DNA of 64,000 nucleotides from Petrolisthes cinctipes (lineage: Eukaryota > Arthropoda > Malacostraca > Decapoda > Porcellanidae). This document shows, one piece after another, positions 1 to 10,330 of the stretch. The notes beneath the pieces are model-generated. The model did not search any database. It was not told the origin of the DNA and saw only the letters and a program-made list of their open reading frames with translations. Every line of letters begins with the position of its first letter. Within the stretch, counting starts at the first letter, position 1. Position numbers and translations under genes: made by a program. The DNA lies in NCBI GenBank assembly GCA_033782935.1, contig JAWQEG010000633.1:1-64000 (forward strand), read 5' to 3'.

Positions 1-365
1 GTGAATGTATCTCATCTCTTTGATTTGAGTGTTATTTTTTAGTCTCTGTCATTTTTTTCATTTCCTTAGTCCCCACCAAAGTTATATTTATCCCCTCTAG
101 CTTTCCACCTTCAATTTCTCTCTCACCCTTCACATTAACTTCCTCCTAAAAGGCTCCAGTGCCACCACCACCACCACCACCAAGTATTCCTGCCCCCCCC
201 CCTCCTCCCAAAGCTCCCTCGCCCCCCATGTGCCCCCTCCCCTAGTTTCCATTACGTGACCGGAACACCACCATTATCGGTCCCCCGCTCGATACTAAGG
301 TGGTTGGTTGGTCTTTCTTACTTGTTGGCCCTGTCCCTCCCTGTTGCCATCCCCTAACCCTAGCT
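1..365. other. Pyrimidine-rich non-coding DNA
   Basis: C/T-rich sequence with a short (CCA)n run near 160-182 and several C homopolymers. The open frames here are short and of biased composition, and I see no gene. Confidence 0.5.
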
Positions 366-830
366 GCTGACTTTATTGCCCTTGTCTCTCCTCGCTAACC
401 CTACAGCCTATACCCTTCCTATCACATTACCGTCTTGTTTTTGTCCCTTCTCCTTGTTCTATTACATTGGTATCTTGGTTCCTGTCTCTCTAATACTATT
501 CTACTGTTCATATTATCCTTGTCTCTCCTCGCTAACCCTTATAGCCTATACCCTCCAGACCCCATTACCGTGTTCTTTTTGTCCCTTCTCCATGTCCTAT
601 TACACTGCTATATTGGTTCCTGTCTCTATAACCCTATTCTGCTGACCTTATTGCCCTTGTCTCTCCTTCCAAACCCTGCAGGCTCTACTCTCCCTATAGC
701 CTACCCTTCTACTGTGCCGTTTCTATCCCGTCTCCCTGTTCTATTACATTGCCGTCTTCAATGGTTCCTGTCTCTCACCTTGGCTGATAACCTTATTTCC
801 CTTGTGACTCCTTCCTAACATGCTGCCTCT
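366..830. repeat. Diverged tandem repeat, unit about 140 bp
   Basis: The anchor CTTGTCTCTC recurs near 381, 518 and 656, with a diverged form near 801. That gives a period of about 137-145 bp. Between anchors the order is similar each time: a CTAACCCT-like block, a TATAGCCTATACC-like block, a TTGTCCCTTCTCC-like block and a CTATTACA-like block. The two plus-strand open frames here are products of this repeat and are not genes. Confidence 0.6.
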
Positions 831-835
831 ATTCT

Positions 836-1010
836 CCCTGTCCCTTTATCGTGATGTTTCTGTCCCTCCTCCCTGTCCCTCTATCGTGATGTTTCTGTCC
901 CTCCTCCCTGTCCCTTTATCGTGATGTTTCTGTCCCTCTTCCCTGTCCCTCTATCGTGATGTTTCTGTCCCTCCTCCCTGTCCCTTTGTCGTGATGTTTC
1001 TGTCCCTCCT
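836..1010. repeat. 35-bp minisatellite, five copies
   Basis: Five exact-length 35-bp units start at 836, 871, 906, 941 and 976. Each begins CCCTGTCCCT and contains TCGTGATGTTTCTGTCCCTC. Copies differ by only one or two substitutions, such as TTATCG versus CTATCG, so the array is young or kept uniform. Confidence 0.9.
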
Positions 1011-1282
1011 CCATGTTCTCTTATTTCCCTGATATCTTGGTTCCTGTGCTCCCTAACCCTAGCTGCTAATCTTGGTGTCCTGCCCTGCTGTGTCTCCTTT
1101 CCATTACCACTTCTTTATAATTATTCACTTCACCACCATCATTCTTTAACTCACTACCACCATCATCATATTTACTTTTAATCACCATCAGTCCCACCAC
1201 CCCTTACATCACCACCACTACACCTCCCACCACCTTCCTCCCCCCCCCCCCACTACCAATATTCATATCACTCACCAACCCC

Positions 1283-1285
<3 letters not shown>

Positions 1286-1330
<45 letters not shown>
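1286..1330. repeat. (AC)n microsatellite
   Basis: About 22 uninterrupted AC dinucleotides. The minus-strand frame with alternating Cys-Val across it is spurious. Confidence 0.9.
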
Positions 1331-1332
<2 letters not shown>

Positions 1333-1407
1333 ACCCTCCACCTTCGATAGATTAATTGAATTGCTTGGGGTAATTGAGTGGCTTTGTCCCTGGAAACACC
1401 CGGGTGA

Positions 1408-1577
1408 GGAAGTGGAGGAGGAAAAGGAAGAAGAGGAGGAGGAGGAGGAGGAGGAGGAGGAGGAGGAGGAGGAGGAGGAGGTGGAAGAGGAAGAGAAGGA
1501 GGAGGTGGAGGAGGAGGAGGTGGAAGAGGAAGAGAAGGGGGAGGTGGAAAAGGAAGAGGAGGAGGTGGAAGAGGAGA
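1408..1577. repeat. (GGA)n purine microsatellite
   Basis: A GGA/GAG trinucleotide array with GTGGAA interruptions. It creates artificial Glu-rich, Arg-rich and Ser-rich open frames in several phases, none of which is a gene. Confidence 0.9.
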
Positions 1578-1669
1578 ACCCTTGAATCCATCCAGTCATC
1601 CAGCAGCCAACCCATCAGAAACCCACAAAGGTCTGCCCTCCTCCTGTCACCCTCTGGTTATGTTGTATC

Positions 1670-1670
<1 letters not shown>

Positions 1671-1746
<76 letters not shown>
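1671..1746. repeat. (TC)n microsatellite
   Basis: An almost perfect run of about 38 TC units. Confidence 0.95.
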
Positions 1747-1748
<2 letters not shown>

Positions 1749-1848
1749 AGGTAAACACACAATGGTCCGTCTAACTCTTCTCGAATTGTATTGACATAGA
1801 ATTGATTGAGGGCTTAGCTACCTGTTAATTGTATGACCTTGCTCTATC

Positions 1849-2038
<190 letters not shown>

Positions 2039-2164
2039 ATACCGAATTATAAGAGCAACTTTGGAGTATCTTCCCAAGTTGCCCTGAGTTAATATATGCT
2101 AACTGGAAGGCCGCTGTTATTCCAATGACCTGTGTGAGAGATAATTGAATTTGATGTCTCCCTT

Positions 2165-2555
2165 GACACTGACAGACACACAGACAGGCAGATAGATAGA
2201 TAGACACACAGACACACATACAGATAGAAAGACAGATAGATTGACAGATAGATAGACACACAGACACACATACAGATAGGTAGATTGACAGACAGACACA
2301 CAGACAGGCAGAGAGATAGACACACAGACACACATACAGATAGATAGGCAGACAGATAGATTGACAGACAGACAGACTAACAGATAGATAAACACACAGA
2401 TAGACACAATACAGACACATGTACAGATATATATGCTGACAGATAGATTGACAGACAGACAGACACACAGACAGGCAGATAGATAGACACACAGACACAC
2501 AGACAGATAGATAGGCAGACAGATAGATAGAGAGACAGATAGACAGGATGACTGG
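2165..2555. repeat. Imperfect GACA/GATA tetranucleotide array
   Basis: About 390 bp built from interleaved CAGA, GATA and CACA units, with a higher-order pattern of CACACAGACACACATACAGA followed by TAGATAG-type blocks. Minus-strand Cys-Leu-Ser frames across it are translation artefacts. Beyond 2555 it decays into GGATGGAT and AATGAATG-type sequence to about 2700. Confidence 0.85.
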
Positions 2556-2984
2556 TTGGATGGATAGATGGATGGATGATAAATCAATGAATGGATACTC
2601 GACTTAATGAATGAATATATGGAGGTATGTATGAGTGTATGAGGGAATGGTTAGATGAAAATGTATAGATGGATAACTGAATGAATCAATGTATGTATGT
2701 ATATATGATTTAAATAAAACTTGTACACAGCTTCCTGGACACAAACAATGGATTGATATTGTATACTTAAAATTTTTAGCACCAACGCCTTCCATCCATA
2801 AAATAGATCAACCTGCACGTTGCCTCTACCTTCTCTTTAGTCTAGTGGTTCCCTGAAGGCTGGCGAGCTGAACTGGCTAAATTTGTTCTTGGCACGAGTT
2901 TACACATTGGTGCACAAGACAGGGACGAGGAGGTTGGGTTGGGCTATAGGGTAGAGGGCTGTATAGAAGGAGAAGAAGGGGCGT

Positions 2985-3350
2985 GGGAAGGAGGCAGGAA
3001 AAAATATCGTGGAGGAGGAGGAGGAAGAAAGAAGTTGATTAAAAAAGAGAAAAGAGTAAAAAAAAAAAAAAGACGAAGGATGTTAGAGAAAGAGAGTAAA
3101 AAGAGGTTGAAGGAATGTAAAGATAGAAGGAAAGAAGAGAAAGAAGTAGATATAGAAAAAAGAGTAAAAAGAGACGAAGGAAAATGGAGAAAAATGTAAA
3201 GAAATTAAAGAAGTAGAAAAAGAAAAAAAGAGACGAAGGAAAATGGAGAAAGAAGCAAAGAAGAGAAAGAACTGGATAAAAGAAGAAAGAATAGATAGAA
3301 GAAAAGGGTAAAAGAGGGAAGTACTGAGGGAGGAGGAGGAGGAGGAGGTG
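2985..3350. repeat. Purine-rich tract with degenerate repeats
   Basis: An A/G-only style stretch with recurring AGAGACGAAGGAAAATGGAGA blocks near 3170 and 3230. The Lys/Arg-rich frame through it is not a credible gene. Confidence 0.6.
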
Positions 3351-3353
3351 GTT

Positions 3354-3527
3354 ATAAGGGGGAAGTTTTGTGTTGGTAAATCTGGAGCAACTGAATCCTC
3401 CAAACTATTCCAAGCAACAGAACACCATTATTTTTTGCTCTTCTGGTCTGGGCTGTTTCCTAGCATACTTTGGAGGAATCAAGGAACTTCAATGTACCAA
3501 AAAAGAATTATATATATACCACCTTAA
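3354..3527 (+). mobile_element. Palindromic TTAA-flanked mini-element, outer type 1
   Basis: A short inverted-repeat element. The left arm reads AAGGGGGAAGTTTTGTGTTG and then GGTAAATCTGGAGCAACTGA; the right arm ends in a TTAA at 3524-3527. The inner core pairs ATCCTCCAAACTATTCC on the left with GGAGGAATCA on the right. It has no coding capacity. Related copies lie at 7528, 8290, 12577, 13735 and 14482. Confidence 0.65.
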
Positions 3528-3592
3528 GGGAAGCAGAAGGGAAGTGATGGAGTAGTAAAGTCTTTGTCAGAAACAGGGAAGGGAAAATTAAT

Positions 3593-3595
<3 letters not shown>

Positions 3596-3626
<31 letters not shown>
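3596..3626. repeat. Poly(T) run
   Basis: About 31 consecutive T residues directly before the next palindromic element. Confidence 0.9.
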
Positions 3627-3627
<1 letters not shown>

Positions 3628-3775
3628 TAAACTGAAAGGATAATGATTCCTCCAAACTATGCCATGCAGGAAACAGACAACCTCAATGTTACAAATGGTG
3701 GTTTCTGTTGTTTCGTGTCATAGTTTGGAGGATTCGGTAGCCCTCCAATTTACCAACAAAAGAATCTCCACTTAA
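3627..3775 (+). mobile_element. Palindromic TTAA-flanked mini-element, outer type 2
   Basis: The left arm has TAAACTGAAAGG and then GATTCCTCCAAACTATGCCA; the right arm has ATAGTTTGGAGGATTC followed by CTCCAATTTACCAAC, ending at TTAA 3772-3775. The inner core is that of type 1 but the outer 30 bp differ. A closely similar copy lies at 25760-25921, next to ABCD exon 2. Confidence 0.6.
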
Positions 3776-3796
3776 TGGGAAAAGGAGCTAAGAAGT

Positions 3797-3834
3797 TATT
3801 ATTATTATTATTATTATTATTTTTTTTTTTTTTC
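3797..3834. repeat. (ATT)n/T-rich microsatellite
   Basis: About eight ATT units followed by a run of T. Confidence 0.85.
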
Positions 3835-3839
3835 AGAAT

Positions 3840-5170
3840 GGGGTTAAAGGAGGAGGGAAGGGGAGAGAAGGAAGGAAGGAAGGAAGAGAGAAGATGAGTT
3901 AAAGTTCAAAGAGGAAAGGGCAAATTAATGGGAATGAAAGGGGGGAAAGGGAAATTAATGGGAAAAGGAGGGTGAGAGGTTTTCTGTGATTGAGAGAAGG
4001 TAACAATGAGTAAGGAAGAGTCGATGGAGTTAAAAATAAAAGAGGAAAGGGCAAGTTAATGGGAAAAGGAGGAAGGTGAGAGGTTTTATTTTATTGAGGG
4101 AAGGTAACAAGTGGTAAGGAAGAGTCGATGGAATGAAAATGTGGAAAGGGAAGTTAATGGAGAAAGTGTAAGGATAATTTTATTTCTTTAATTTTCAGAG
4201 AAGGTAACTGGGGGGGTATAAGGAAGAGACGATAATAACAGAGAGGAAAGGTAAAGGAGAAGGGTTAATTAACAGATGAGAGCAGGTGACGGCTTTTGCT
4301 ACGGTATATATAATTTATGATATGTGTATAATGCCAGTCGATTTGTTTATATTTTTTCGATGTTTACGTAACGGTGAGAAGCTCGATAGAAGAAACGAAA
4401 AAGAAGAAGAAAGGAGAAGATATGGGAGAGGAGAAGAGAAAGGAGAATGAAAATAAAGAAGGAAGAAAAAGAAAATAGGAGAGATTGGAAAGGAGAATGA
4501 AAATGAATATGAAGAAGGAATGAAAAGAAAAAAAAGAAGGAAGAGAAATTAGAACGAAAATAGAGAAAGAAGATAGAGTAAGAGGAGAGGAGAAAAGAAA
4601 GGAGAACGAAAAAGAAGAAGGAAGAAAAAGAAAATAGGAGAGAAGAGAAAGGAGAACGAAAATGAAGAAGGAAGAAAAAGGAAAAAAGGAAAAGGACAAG
4701 AGAATGGAGAACGAAAAAAAAGAAAGGAGAAGGAGTGGGAGAGGAGAAAAGAATGGAGAACGAAAATAAAGAAGGAACAAGAAAAAGGAGAGGAAATATT
4801 ACTTGACTGCGGTAATAGAAATAAAGGAGAAGAAGGAAAGAGGAGGAGGAGGAGAAAAGAAGAAAAAGAAGAGGTGGAGGAGAAGGAGGAGGAGGAGGAG
4901 GAGGAGGAGACGACGAAGAAGAAGAAGAAGAAGAAGAAGAAGAAGAAGAAGAAGAAAGGGAGGAGGAAGAGGAGAAAAAGAAGAAGGGAAAAAAAGAAGG
5001 GGAGAAGAAGAAGAAGAAGAAAGGGAGGAGGAGGAGGAGAAAAAGAAGGAAAAGAGGAGAAGGAGGAGGAAGAGAAGAAGAAGAAGAAGAAGAGACCCTG
5101 GTATGCGGACGGAGAGAGAAAAGAAGAGAAATGAGGGATAAAAAGAGGAGGAAATTGGCCTAGACAAAGG
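3840..5170. repeat. Long polypurine tract with internal repeats
   Basis: Roughly 1.3 kb of almost entirely A/G on the + strand. It includes repeats of a GGAGAACGAAAATGAAGAAGG-like unit between about 4430 and 4790 and a (GAA)n/(GGA)n core from 4850 to 5095. Short islands near 4265-4380 are mixed sequence. Lys/Arg/Glu-rich and Phe/Ser/Leu-rich open frames here are compositional artefacts. Confidence 0.8.
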
Positions 5171-5250
5171 AGGAAGGAGGAGGGAAAAAGTAGAAAGTAA
5201 AGTAAGAAATGGAAGAGCGAAAATTAATTGGAGAAAGACACGACAAAATT

Positions 5251-5426
5251 ATTATTATTATTATTAGTAGTAGTAGTAGTAGTAGTAGTAGTATTTTTAT
5301 TATTATCATTATTATTATTATTATTATTATTATTACCGGGTATTATTATTTTTATTATTATTATTATTATTATTACCGGGTGTTATCATTTTTATGATTA
5401 TTATTATTATTATGATTATTATTATG

Positions 5427-5468
<42 letters not shown>
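5251..5468. repeat. (ATT)n/(AGT)n trinucleotide array
   Basis: ATT and AGT triplets with two TACCGGGT interruptions (near 5334 and 5374). Homopolymeric Ile, Tyr and Leu frames are artefacts. Confidence 0.95.
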
Positions 5469-5470
<2 letters not shown>

Positions 5471-5775
5471 AAAAGAGGAAATAAGGAAATAATAGAAAAT
5501 AAGGAAAAGGTTGTGACCAGCAGGGGGTAGAAAATTAAGTAAGGATGAAGAAATGAATAAAATAAGAGAAAATGGGGGATGAGAAGTAAAAGGATTAAAA
5601 CAGGATAAAGAGGTAGAAGAATGAAAGAGGATGTAAAAAGCAGGGGCAGAAATTAAAGGGAAGATGAAATGGGTTAAAACAAAAAGAAGGAAGAGGGAGG
5701 AGATAATAAAACAGAATAAAAAGGGAGGAAGGAAGTATAGAGGATGTGAGGAGAAGGGGGAAGGAACAAATCACA

Positions 5776-5779
<4 letters not shown>

Positions 5780-5869
<90 letters not shown>

Positions 5870-5880
5870 TGTGTGTGTGT
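5780..5880. repeat. (GA)n-(GT)n compound microsatellite
   Basis: About 85 bases of GA followed by a GT run. A GAGGTGAG-rich stretch extends through about 5980-6120. Confidence 0.9.
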
Positions 5881-6240
5881 GAAAAATAAGTGTGTGTGTG
5901 TGTCGTAGTGAGGGAAAATGATTGGGTGTTGTAGGAGCAGGAAGCTTCATGTTGGCTGATACGACTATGGTGATAAGACGTGATGTGAGGTGAGGTGTCA
6001 GTGTCGAATCAGGGAGTGCATGTCTCAGGCTATGAGGTGAGGTAGAGGAGAGTGTCAGGGAGATGAGGGAGGTGAGGTGAGAGCTGGGGAATGAGGTGAG
6101 AGCTGGGAGAGGTGGTGAGTGTTGCATGGGGGAGATGTGGTTAGAGTATAAAGATTAAAGGCGAGGGTAAAGGACCGTCGGGAAATTGAGAGCCACAGCT
6201 GATACCTCCAAACTTGTACCACGAAACAGACCACCTATGC

Positions 6241-6244
<4 letters not shown>

Positions 6245-6293
<49 letters not shown>

Positions 6294-6316
6294 GTTGTTG
6301 TTGTTGTTGTTGTTGA
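6245..6316. repeat. (GT)n-(GTT)n microsatellite at the end of an interspersed repeat
   Basis: GT dinucleotides to about 6292, then GTT triplets to about 6315. Read on the minus strand the triplets are (CAA)n and form the 3' tail of the adjacent element. Confidence 0.85.
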
Positions 6317-6745
6317 TGTTCTTCCGAGGCAGAATGGCCTCCTGCCCCCACAGACCCCTGGTATGCTCTGGTCGCAGTGAAAAAGCAAATTAAAATAAAG
6401 GAGGGGCTGGCCCTATATGCCTGGGCTACCGAAGCACATCCCAGGGAAATGGGACCAGGGAGTCTGGGGGCCTCCGACCGCCAGGGAGATTGGGGGGAAG
6501 GTCTTTGATCCCACAGCCAGTGCTGGGCCCAAGTCCACGTTACCACAAGAGCTACAAGTGGGGCTGCACCTTCCATGAGACCAGCCCTGAACGGACCATA
6601 AGTGGGAGGGAGTTTACACTTCTGCATGCAAAGGGATAATGCACCCCCGTGTGCTGGCGGTCCACACAACAGTGGGAAAAAAAAAAGAGCCTCCGGTTGC
6701 AGTACACCTCACGTGGATTTTTAATCCATGTGGGCAGATCTCATC
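6317..6745 (-). mobile_element. Interspersed repeat with (CAA)n tail, copy 1
   Basis: About 430 bp present again, in the opposite orientation and at high identity, at 36663-37110. Shared landmarks are TCTGCCCACATGGATTAAAA, CCACTTGTAGCTCTTGTGGT and GGCAGAATGGCCTCCTGCCC (each read in one of the two orientations). The minus-strand end is (CAA)n, as in retroposed LINE or SINE elements. I see no tRNA-like head, RT motif or terminal inverted repeat, so the class is unknown. Confidence 0.65.
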
Positions 6746-6887
6746 AAATCCACTAGAAAGTGACCAGATCCTACAACAATCTTTATTCTAGCCCTGTGGA
6801 GGATGACTAATATTCACAGAGAATAAAGTCAGCCCCTCTGGGCAGTGTGTGCATGTGTTGGTAGTGGTGCTGAGGGTTACTGATATC

Positions 6888-6890
<3 letters not shown>

Positions 6891-6928
<38 letters not shown>
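6891..6928. repeat. (TG)n microsatellite
   Basis: About 19 TG units. Confidence 0.9.
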
Positions 6929-6930
<2 letters not shown>

Positions 6931-7089
6931 CATGATATAATTCCAGGCAGCGGTGACCCCAACTATAATTACATTGGACCAATTCATCACCATGGAGGGG
7001 GAACCCGGGGTATAGTAGTAGTAGTAGAGCATTTGTATGTTGTTGTACCAATTGCATATTATTATTACCCTGAACGTGGTGCTGGTGGG

Positions 7090-7240
7090 ATATACATACA
7101 TACATACATATACACACATATATACATACATACACAGTAAATACCAGTAATCCACAGCTACACACACACACACACATACATAGCAAATACCAGTAATCTA
7201 CACAAACACACACACACACACACAGACAACCAGATAAAAC

Positions 7241-7291
<51 letters not shown>

Positions 7292-7305
7292 CCAGATAAA
7301 ACAAC
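7090..7305. repeat. (AC)n/(CATA)n arrays with a small tandem duplication
   Basis: CATA and AC arrays separated by near-identical spacers: AAATACCAGTAATC occurs near 7140 and 7187, and CCAGATAAAACAACACACAC near 7231 and 7292. The pattern suggests slippage plus short tandem duplication. Confidence 0.8.
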
Positions 7306-7369
7306 ACACACATGCCCGCCCACGTTCTACAGCAATTTACCAACAGTAAGCTGCACGAGAACCATTCCA

Positions 7370-7531
7370 TTAAGGGACCCTGTGATGTAGTCAGAAAATT
7401 GGAGGTAAACGAGTCCTTCAAATACAGTCACGAAACACACACACACACCTATATGGAAGGAGCTTGTTTCGTGGCATACTCAGGAGGAATCAGAAGTCAC
7501 CAATTCTCATACACGATCACAGGGTCCTTAA
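7370..7531 (+). mobile_element. Palindromic TTAA-flanked mini-element, outer type 3
   Basis: Bounded by TTAA at 7370-7373 and 7528-7531. The arms are GGGACCCTGTGATGTAGTC on the left and CACGATCACAGGGTCC on the right. Inner arms carry TCACGAAACA and TTTCGTGGCATACTCAGGAG, and the hinge is a short AC repeat. It has no coding capacity, and it shares its right TTAA with the next element. Confidence 0.75.
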
Positions 7532-7688
7532 GGGGGAAGTTTTGTGTTGGTAATTCTGGAGTAACTGATTCCTCCTAACTATTCCAAGCAACAGAACACC
7601 ATTATATTTGTTCCTCTGGTTCTGTTTTCTGGCATACTTTGGAGGAATCAAGGCACTCCAATGTACCAAAAAAGAATTACAACCTTAA
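7528..7688 (+). mobile_element. Palindromic TTAA-flanked mini-element, outer type 1, abutting the previous one
   Basis: Starts at the TTAA shared with the type 3 copy and ends at TTAA 7685-7688. The left arm is GGGGGAAGTTTTGTGTTGG; the core is GATTCCTCCTAACTATTCC against GCATACTTTGGAGGAATCA. It is strongly similar to the copies at 3354 and 8290. Confidence 0.75.
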
Positions 7689-7837
7689 ATACAGACCAGG
7701 TGAACCCGATATTAATTTTCCTATCCATCCATTAGTTGGAATTATTCTCCTATATTATTTTTAAGCCAAACGTTTCCATGCAGCTGTGTTTGTCAGTGAG
7801 ATATTTGTATATTTCCATTAAATTTATCTTTTTTCTG

Positions 7838-8055
7838 GTAAAATCAATGTTATTTATTTTTCTCCGGTGATAATAAACTTTCAAATTATTTCTTTTACAA
7901 TTCAGGTAATAATAATTGTGTTATAGTTATAGTTTCTTGTTCCCTCTTTTCGGGTAAAATCAATGTTATTTATATATATTTTAACTTATAATTATATTTC
8001 TTTTACAATTCAGATAATAATATTTGTGTTATAGTTATAGTTTCTTGTTATTTAT
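7838..8055. repeat. Tandem duplication, unit about 116 bp
   Basis: GTAAAATCAATGTTATTTAT occurs at 7838 and 7954. Each is followed by TTCTTTTACAATTCAG and TTATAGTTATAGTTTCTTGT. It is a two-copy direct repeat in AT-rich DNA with no gene. Confidence 0.85.
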
Positions 8056-8289
8056 TTTCGTTAAGATTATATACTTGGTTTGATCGGTTTGTTTGTTTAT
8101 GTCTCTGTCTCTCTCTGTGTCTGTTTGTTTGTTAGCAGGATTACTCAAAAGGTTATGTATATTTTTTAATGAAATATTTACCAAAGGTGTGTCTCGTTAC
8201 TGGCATCAAGTGATTAATTAGATTTTAGATTGGTAGGAGAGTTAAAGTAATTAGATTTTGGGTTGTTGGTATAGGTAGGACAGGACAAA

Positions 8290-8459
8290 GATAAGGTGGT
8301 AATTCTTTTTTTGGTACATTGGAGTGCCTTGATTCCTCTAAAGTATGCTATAGGAAACAAGACCAGAAGGGTAAAAAATAATGGTGTTCTGTTGCTTGGA
8401 ATAGTTTTTTTGGAGGATTCAGTTGCTCCAGATTTACCAACACAAAACTTCCCCCTTAA
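8290..8459 (-). mobile_element. Palindromic TTAA-flanked mini-element, outer type 1, reversed
   Basis: The reverse orientation of the 3354 and 7528 copies: TTTTTTGGTACATTGGAGTG on the left, and ATTTACCAACACAAAACTTC before the terminal TTAA (8456-8459) on the right. Core GATTCCTCTAAAGTATGC pairs with TTTGGAGGATTCAG. The 75-residue frame across it is spurious. Confidence 0.7.
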
Positions 8460-8640
8460 AGGATATGAATACGACTCAAAATTATATTACTTACACTTTT
8501 GTAGTTTGTATGTAAATGTATGATGTCTATTTTAGTAATAATAATAATAACAATAATAATAATAATAATTGTTTGTGAGTGTAGATTAATAGATTAGATT
8601 TAATTGATATATATATATAAAAAAAAAAATATTAATGTGT

Positions 8641-8845
8641 CTTCCATCTCTTCATTTACCACAGCTTGTAATAATCTAAATATGTAAATTAATGGTTTAA
8701 ATGTAAATGGAGAAAAAAAAAAAATCTGTTTCATCCCTTAATTTACCAGAGCTTGTGATCGTCTATATCTGTAAATTAATAGTTTAAATGTAAATGGATA
8801 TGATATGAAAAATAATAATCATATCATCCCTTCATTTACTCAATT
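8641..8845. repeat. Tandem repeat, period about 90 bp
   Basis: A TTCATTTACC-like anchor occurs at 8651, 8738 and 8831. TGTAAATTAAT, GTTTAAATGTAAATGGA and a purine run are shared between the first two copies. Confidence 0.75.
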
Positions 8846-8984
8846 ACAACTATACATATACACATTGACGTGGAGCGAATTTCTAGTGTCACGTGTCCAT
8901 TAATATTGGTAATGGTAATTCTGTAATGGAGGGAAAGGTTTAGTTTTTATAGCCGAGCACAGAATTACAGATTACAGGGGTCGG

Positions 8985-9402
8985 ATAGAGGTGGAGTGGT
9001 GGGGTGGTTGGGGGAGATAGAGGTGGAGTGGAGTGGTGGGGATGGATAGTGGTGGAGTGGAGTGGTGGGGATGGATAGTGGTGGAGTGGTGGGGATGGAT
9101 AGTGGTGAGGGGTGAGAGGGGGGTGGTAAGAGGGTACTGGGAGGGGTGAGAGGAGGCTAGGAAAAGGGTGATGGGGGTGAGGGAGGGGTTACAGGGGACA
9201 AGGAGTGGGGATGGATAGTGGTGGGAGGGGTGAGAGGAGGCTAGGAAGGGGTGATGGGGGTGAGGGAGGGATGACAGGAGGCTAGGAAGGGGTGATGGGG
9301 GTGAGGGAGGGGTGACAGGAGGCTAGGAAAGGGTGATGGGGGTGAGGGAGGGATGACAGGAGACAAGGAAGGGGTGATGGGGGTGAGGGAGGGGTGATAA
9401 AG
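8985..9402. repeat. G-rich minisatellites (41-bp unit and GGTGGAGTGG repeats)
   Basis: From about 9133 to 9402 GGTGATGGGGGTGAGGGAGG recurs with starts at 9250, 9291, 9332 and 9373, an exact 41-bp period. Before it, 8985-9110 repeats GGTGGAGTGG and GGGGATGGATAGTGG. The strand has many G-runs of three or more, so four-stranded structures are possible. Confidence 0.85.
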
Positions 9403-9464
9403 GAAGGATTGAGGTGTACTGTAGGAGTGAGGGAATTAGACAGTGAAAACAACTCTAAATTATC

Positions 9465-9465
<1 letters not shown>

Positions 9466-9511
<46 letters not shown>

Positions 9512-10330
9512 TTCACGCCATACATTTTATTTTCTCGCCTTCTATTATCTCCCCACTGCACGCTTCCCCCCCCCCTCTCTCTCTCTCCCCCTTCTCTCTT
9601 TCATCCTCATCCTTCCTCATTCTTTTCCTTCCAGTGCTCCTTTCTTCCCTTCCTTCCCCTTCAAGTATTCCTCTCGTTCTCCTCCTTCCCTCCCAGTGTT
9701 CCTCTCCTTCTCCTTCCTTCCTCCCTCCCTCCCTCCTTCTCCTTGTTTCCTCTTTCCTTCCCTCCTTCCTTCTCCTTATTTCCTCCCTCCCTCCCTCCTT
9801 CCTTCTCTTTAATTCCTCCCTCCCTCCTTCCTTCTCCTCCTTCCCTCCAAGTGCTCCTCTCCTTCCTTCTCCTTCTCCTTATTTCCTCCCTCCCTCACTC
9901 CTTCCTTCCTTCTCCTTCTCCTCCTCCTCCTTCTTTTTCCTTACACATTCTCTGCTATGCCTCTCCCTCCCCTCCTCCTTATTTCCTCCTTCCTTCCTTC
10001 TCCTTCTCCTTCTCCTTCTTTTTCTTTTTCCTTACACCTTCTCTGCTACGCCTCCCCAACCCTACCCCTCACACCCCTACTTCAAGTTTCCCCTCAGACT
10101 TTACACTTGCCTCTGTTGGTCCTCAAACCATTCTTCTCTCACACTCTTTATCTCACCGGAACACTTGCCATCCCTCCTCCTCCTCCTCTCACTCCCACAC
10201 TCCCTCCCTCCCTCACCCGCATATGACTCCCTCTCTTCCTCTCTCCATTTTATCACTCTTCTCCCACCACCTCTGTCCCATTCTTTTGCACTCTCTCTAT
10301 TTCTGTAATTTCTCTCTTTCTCTTTGCATT
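9466..10330. repeat. (CT)n followed by a long polypyrimidine tract
   Basis: A (CT)n run to 9509 leads into about 800 bp of CTTCCTCCCTCC-type sequence. The two long plus-strand frames (304 and 324 codons) are almost entirely Ser, Leu, Pro and Phe, overlap each other in different phases, and follow the composition. I do not regard them as genes. Confidence 0.85.

Noticed and set aside
1204..1599. Open frames of 60-130 codons over GGA, CT and AC arrays, including alternating Cys-Val, Ser-Leu and Glu-Arg proteins
   Set aside because: They are translations of simple repeats, exist in several phases at once, and have no normal amino acid composition.
2165..2555. CRISPR-like or regularly spaced repeat array
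   Set aside because: The units are four-base slippage repeats without spacers, in a eukaryotic genome.
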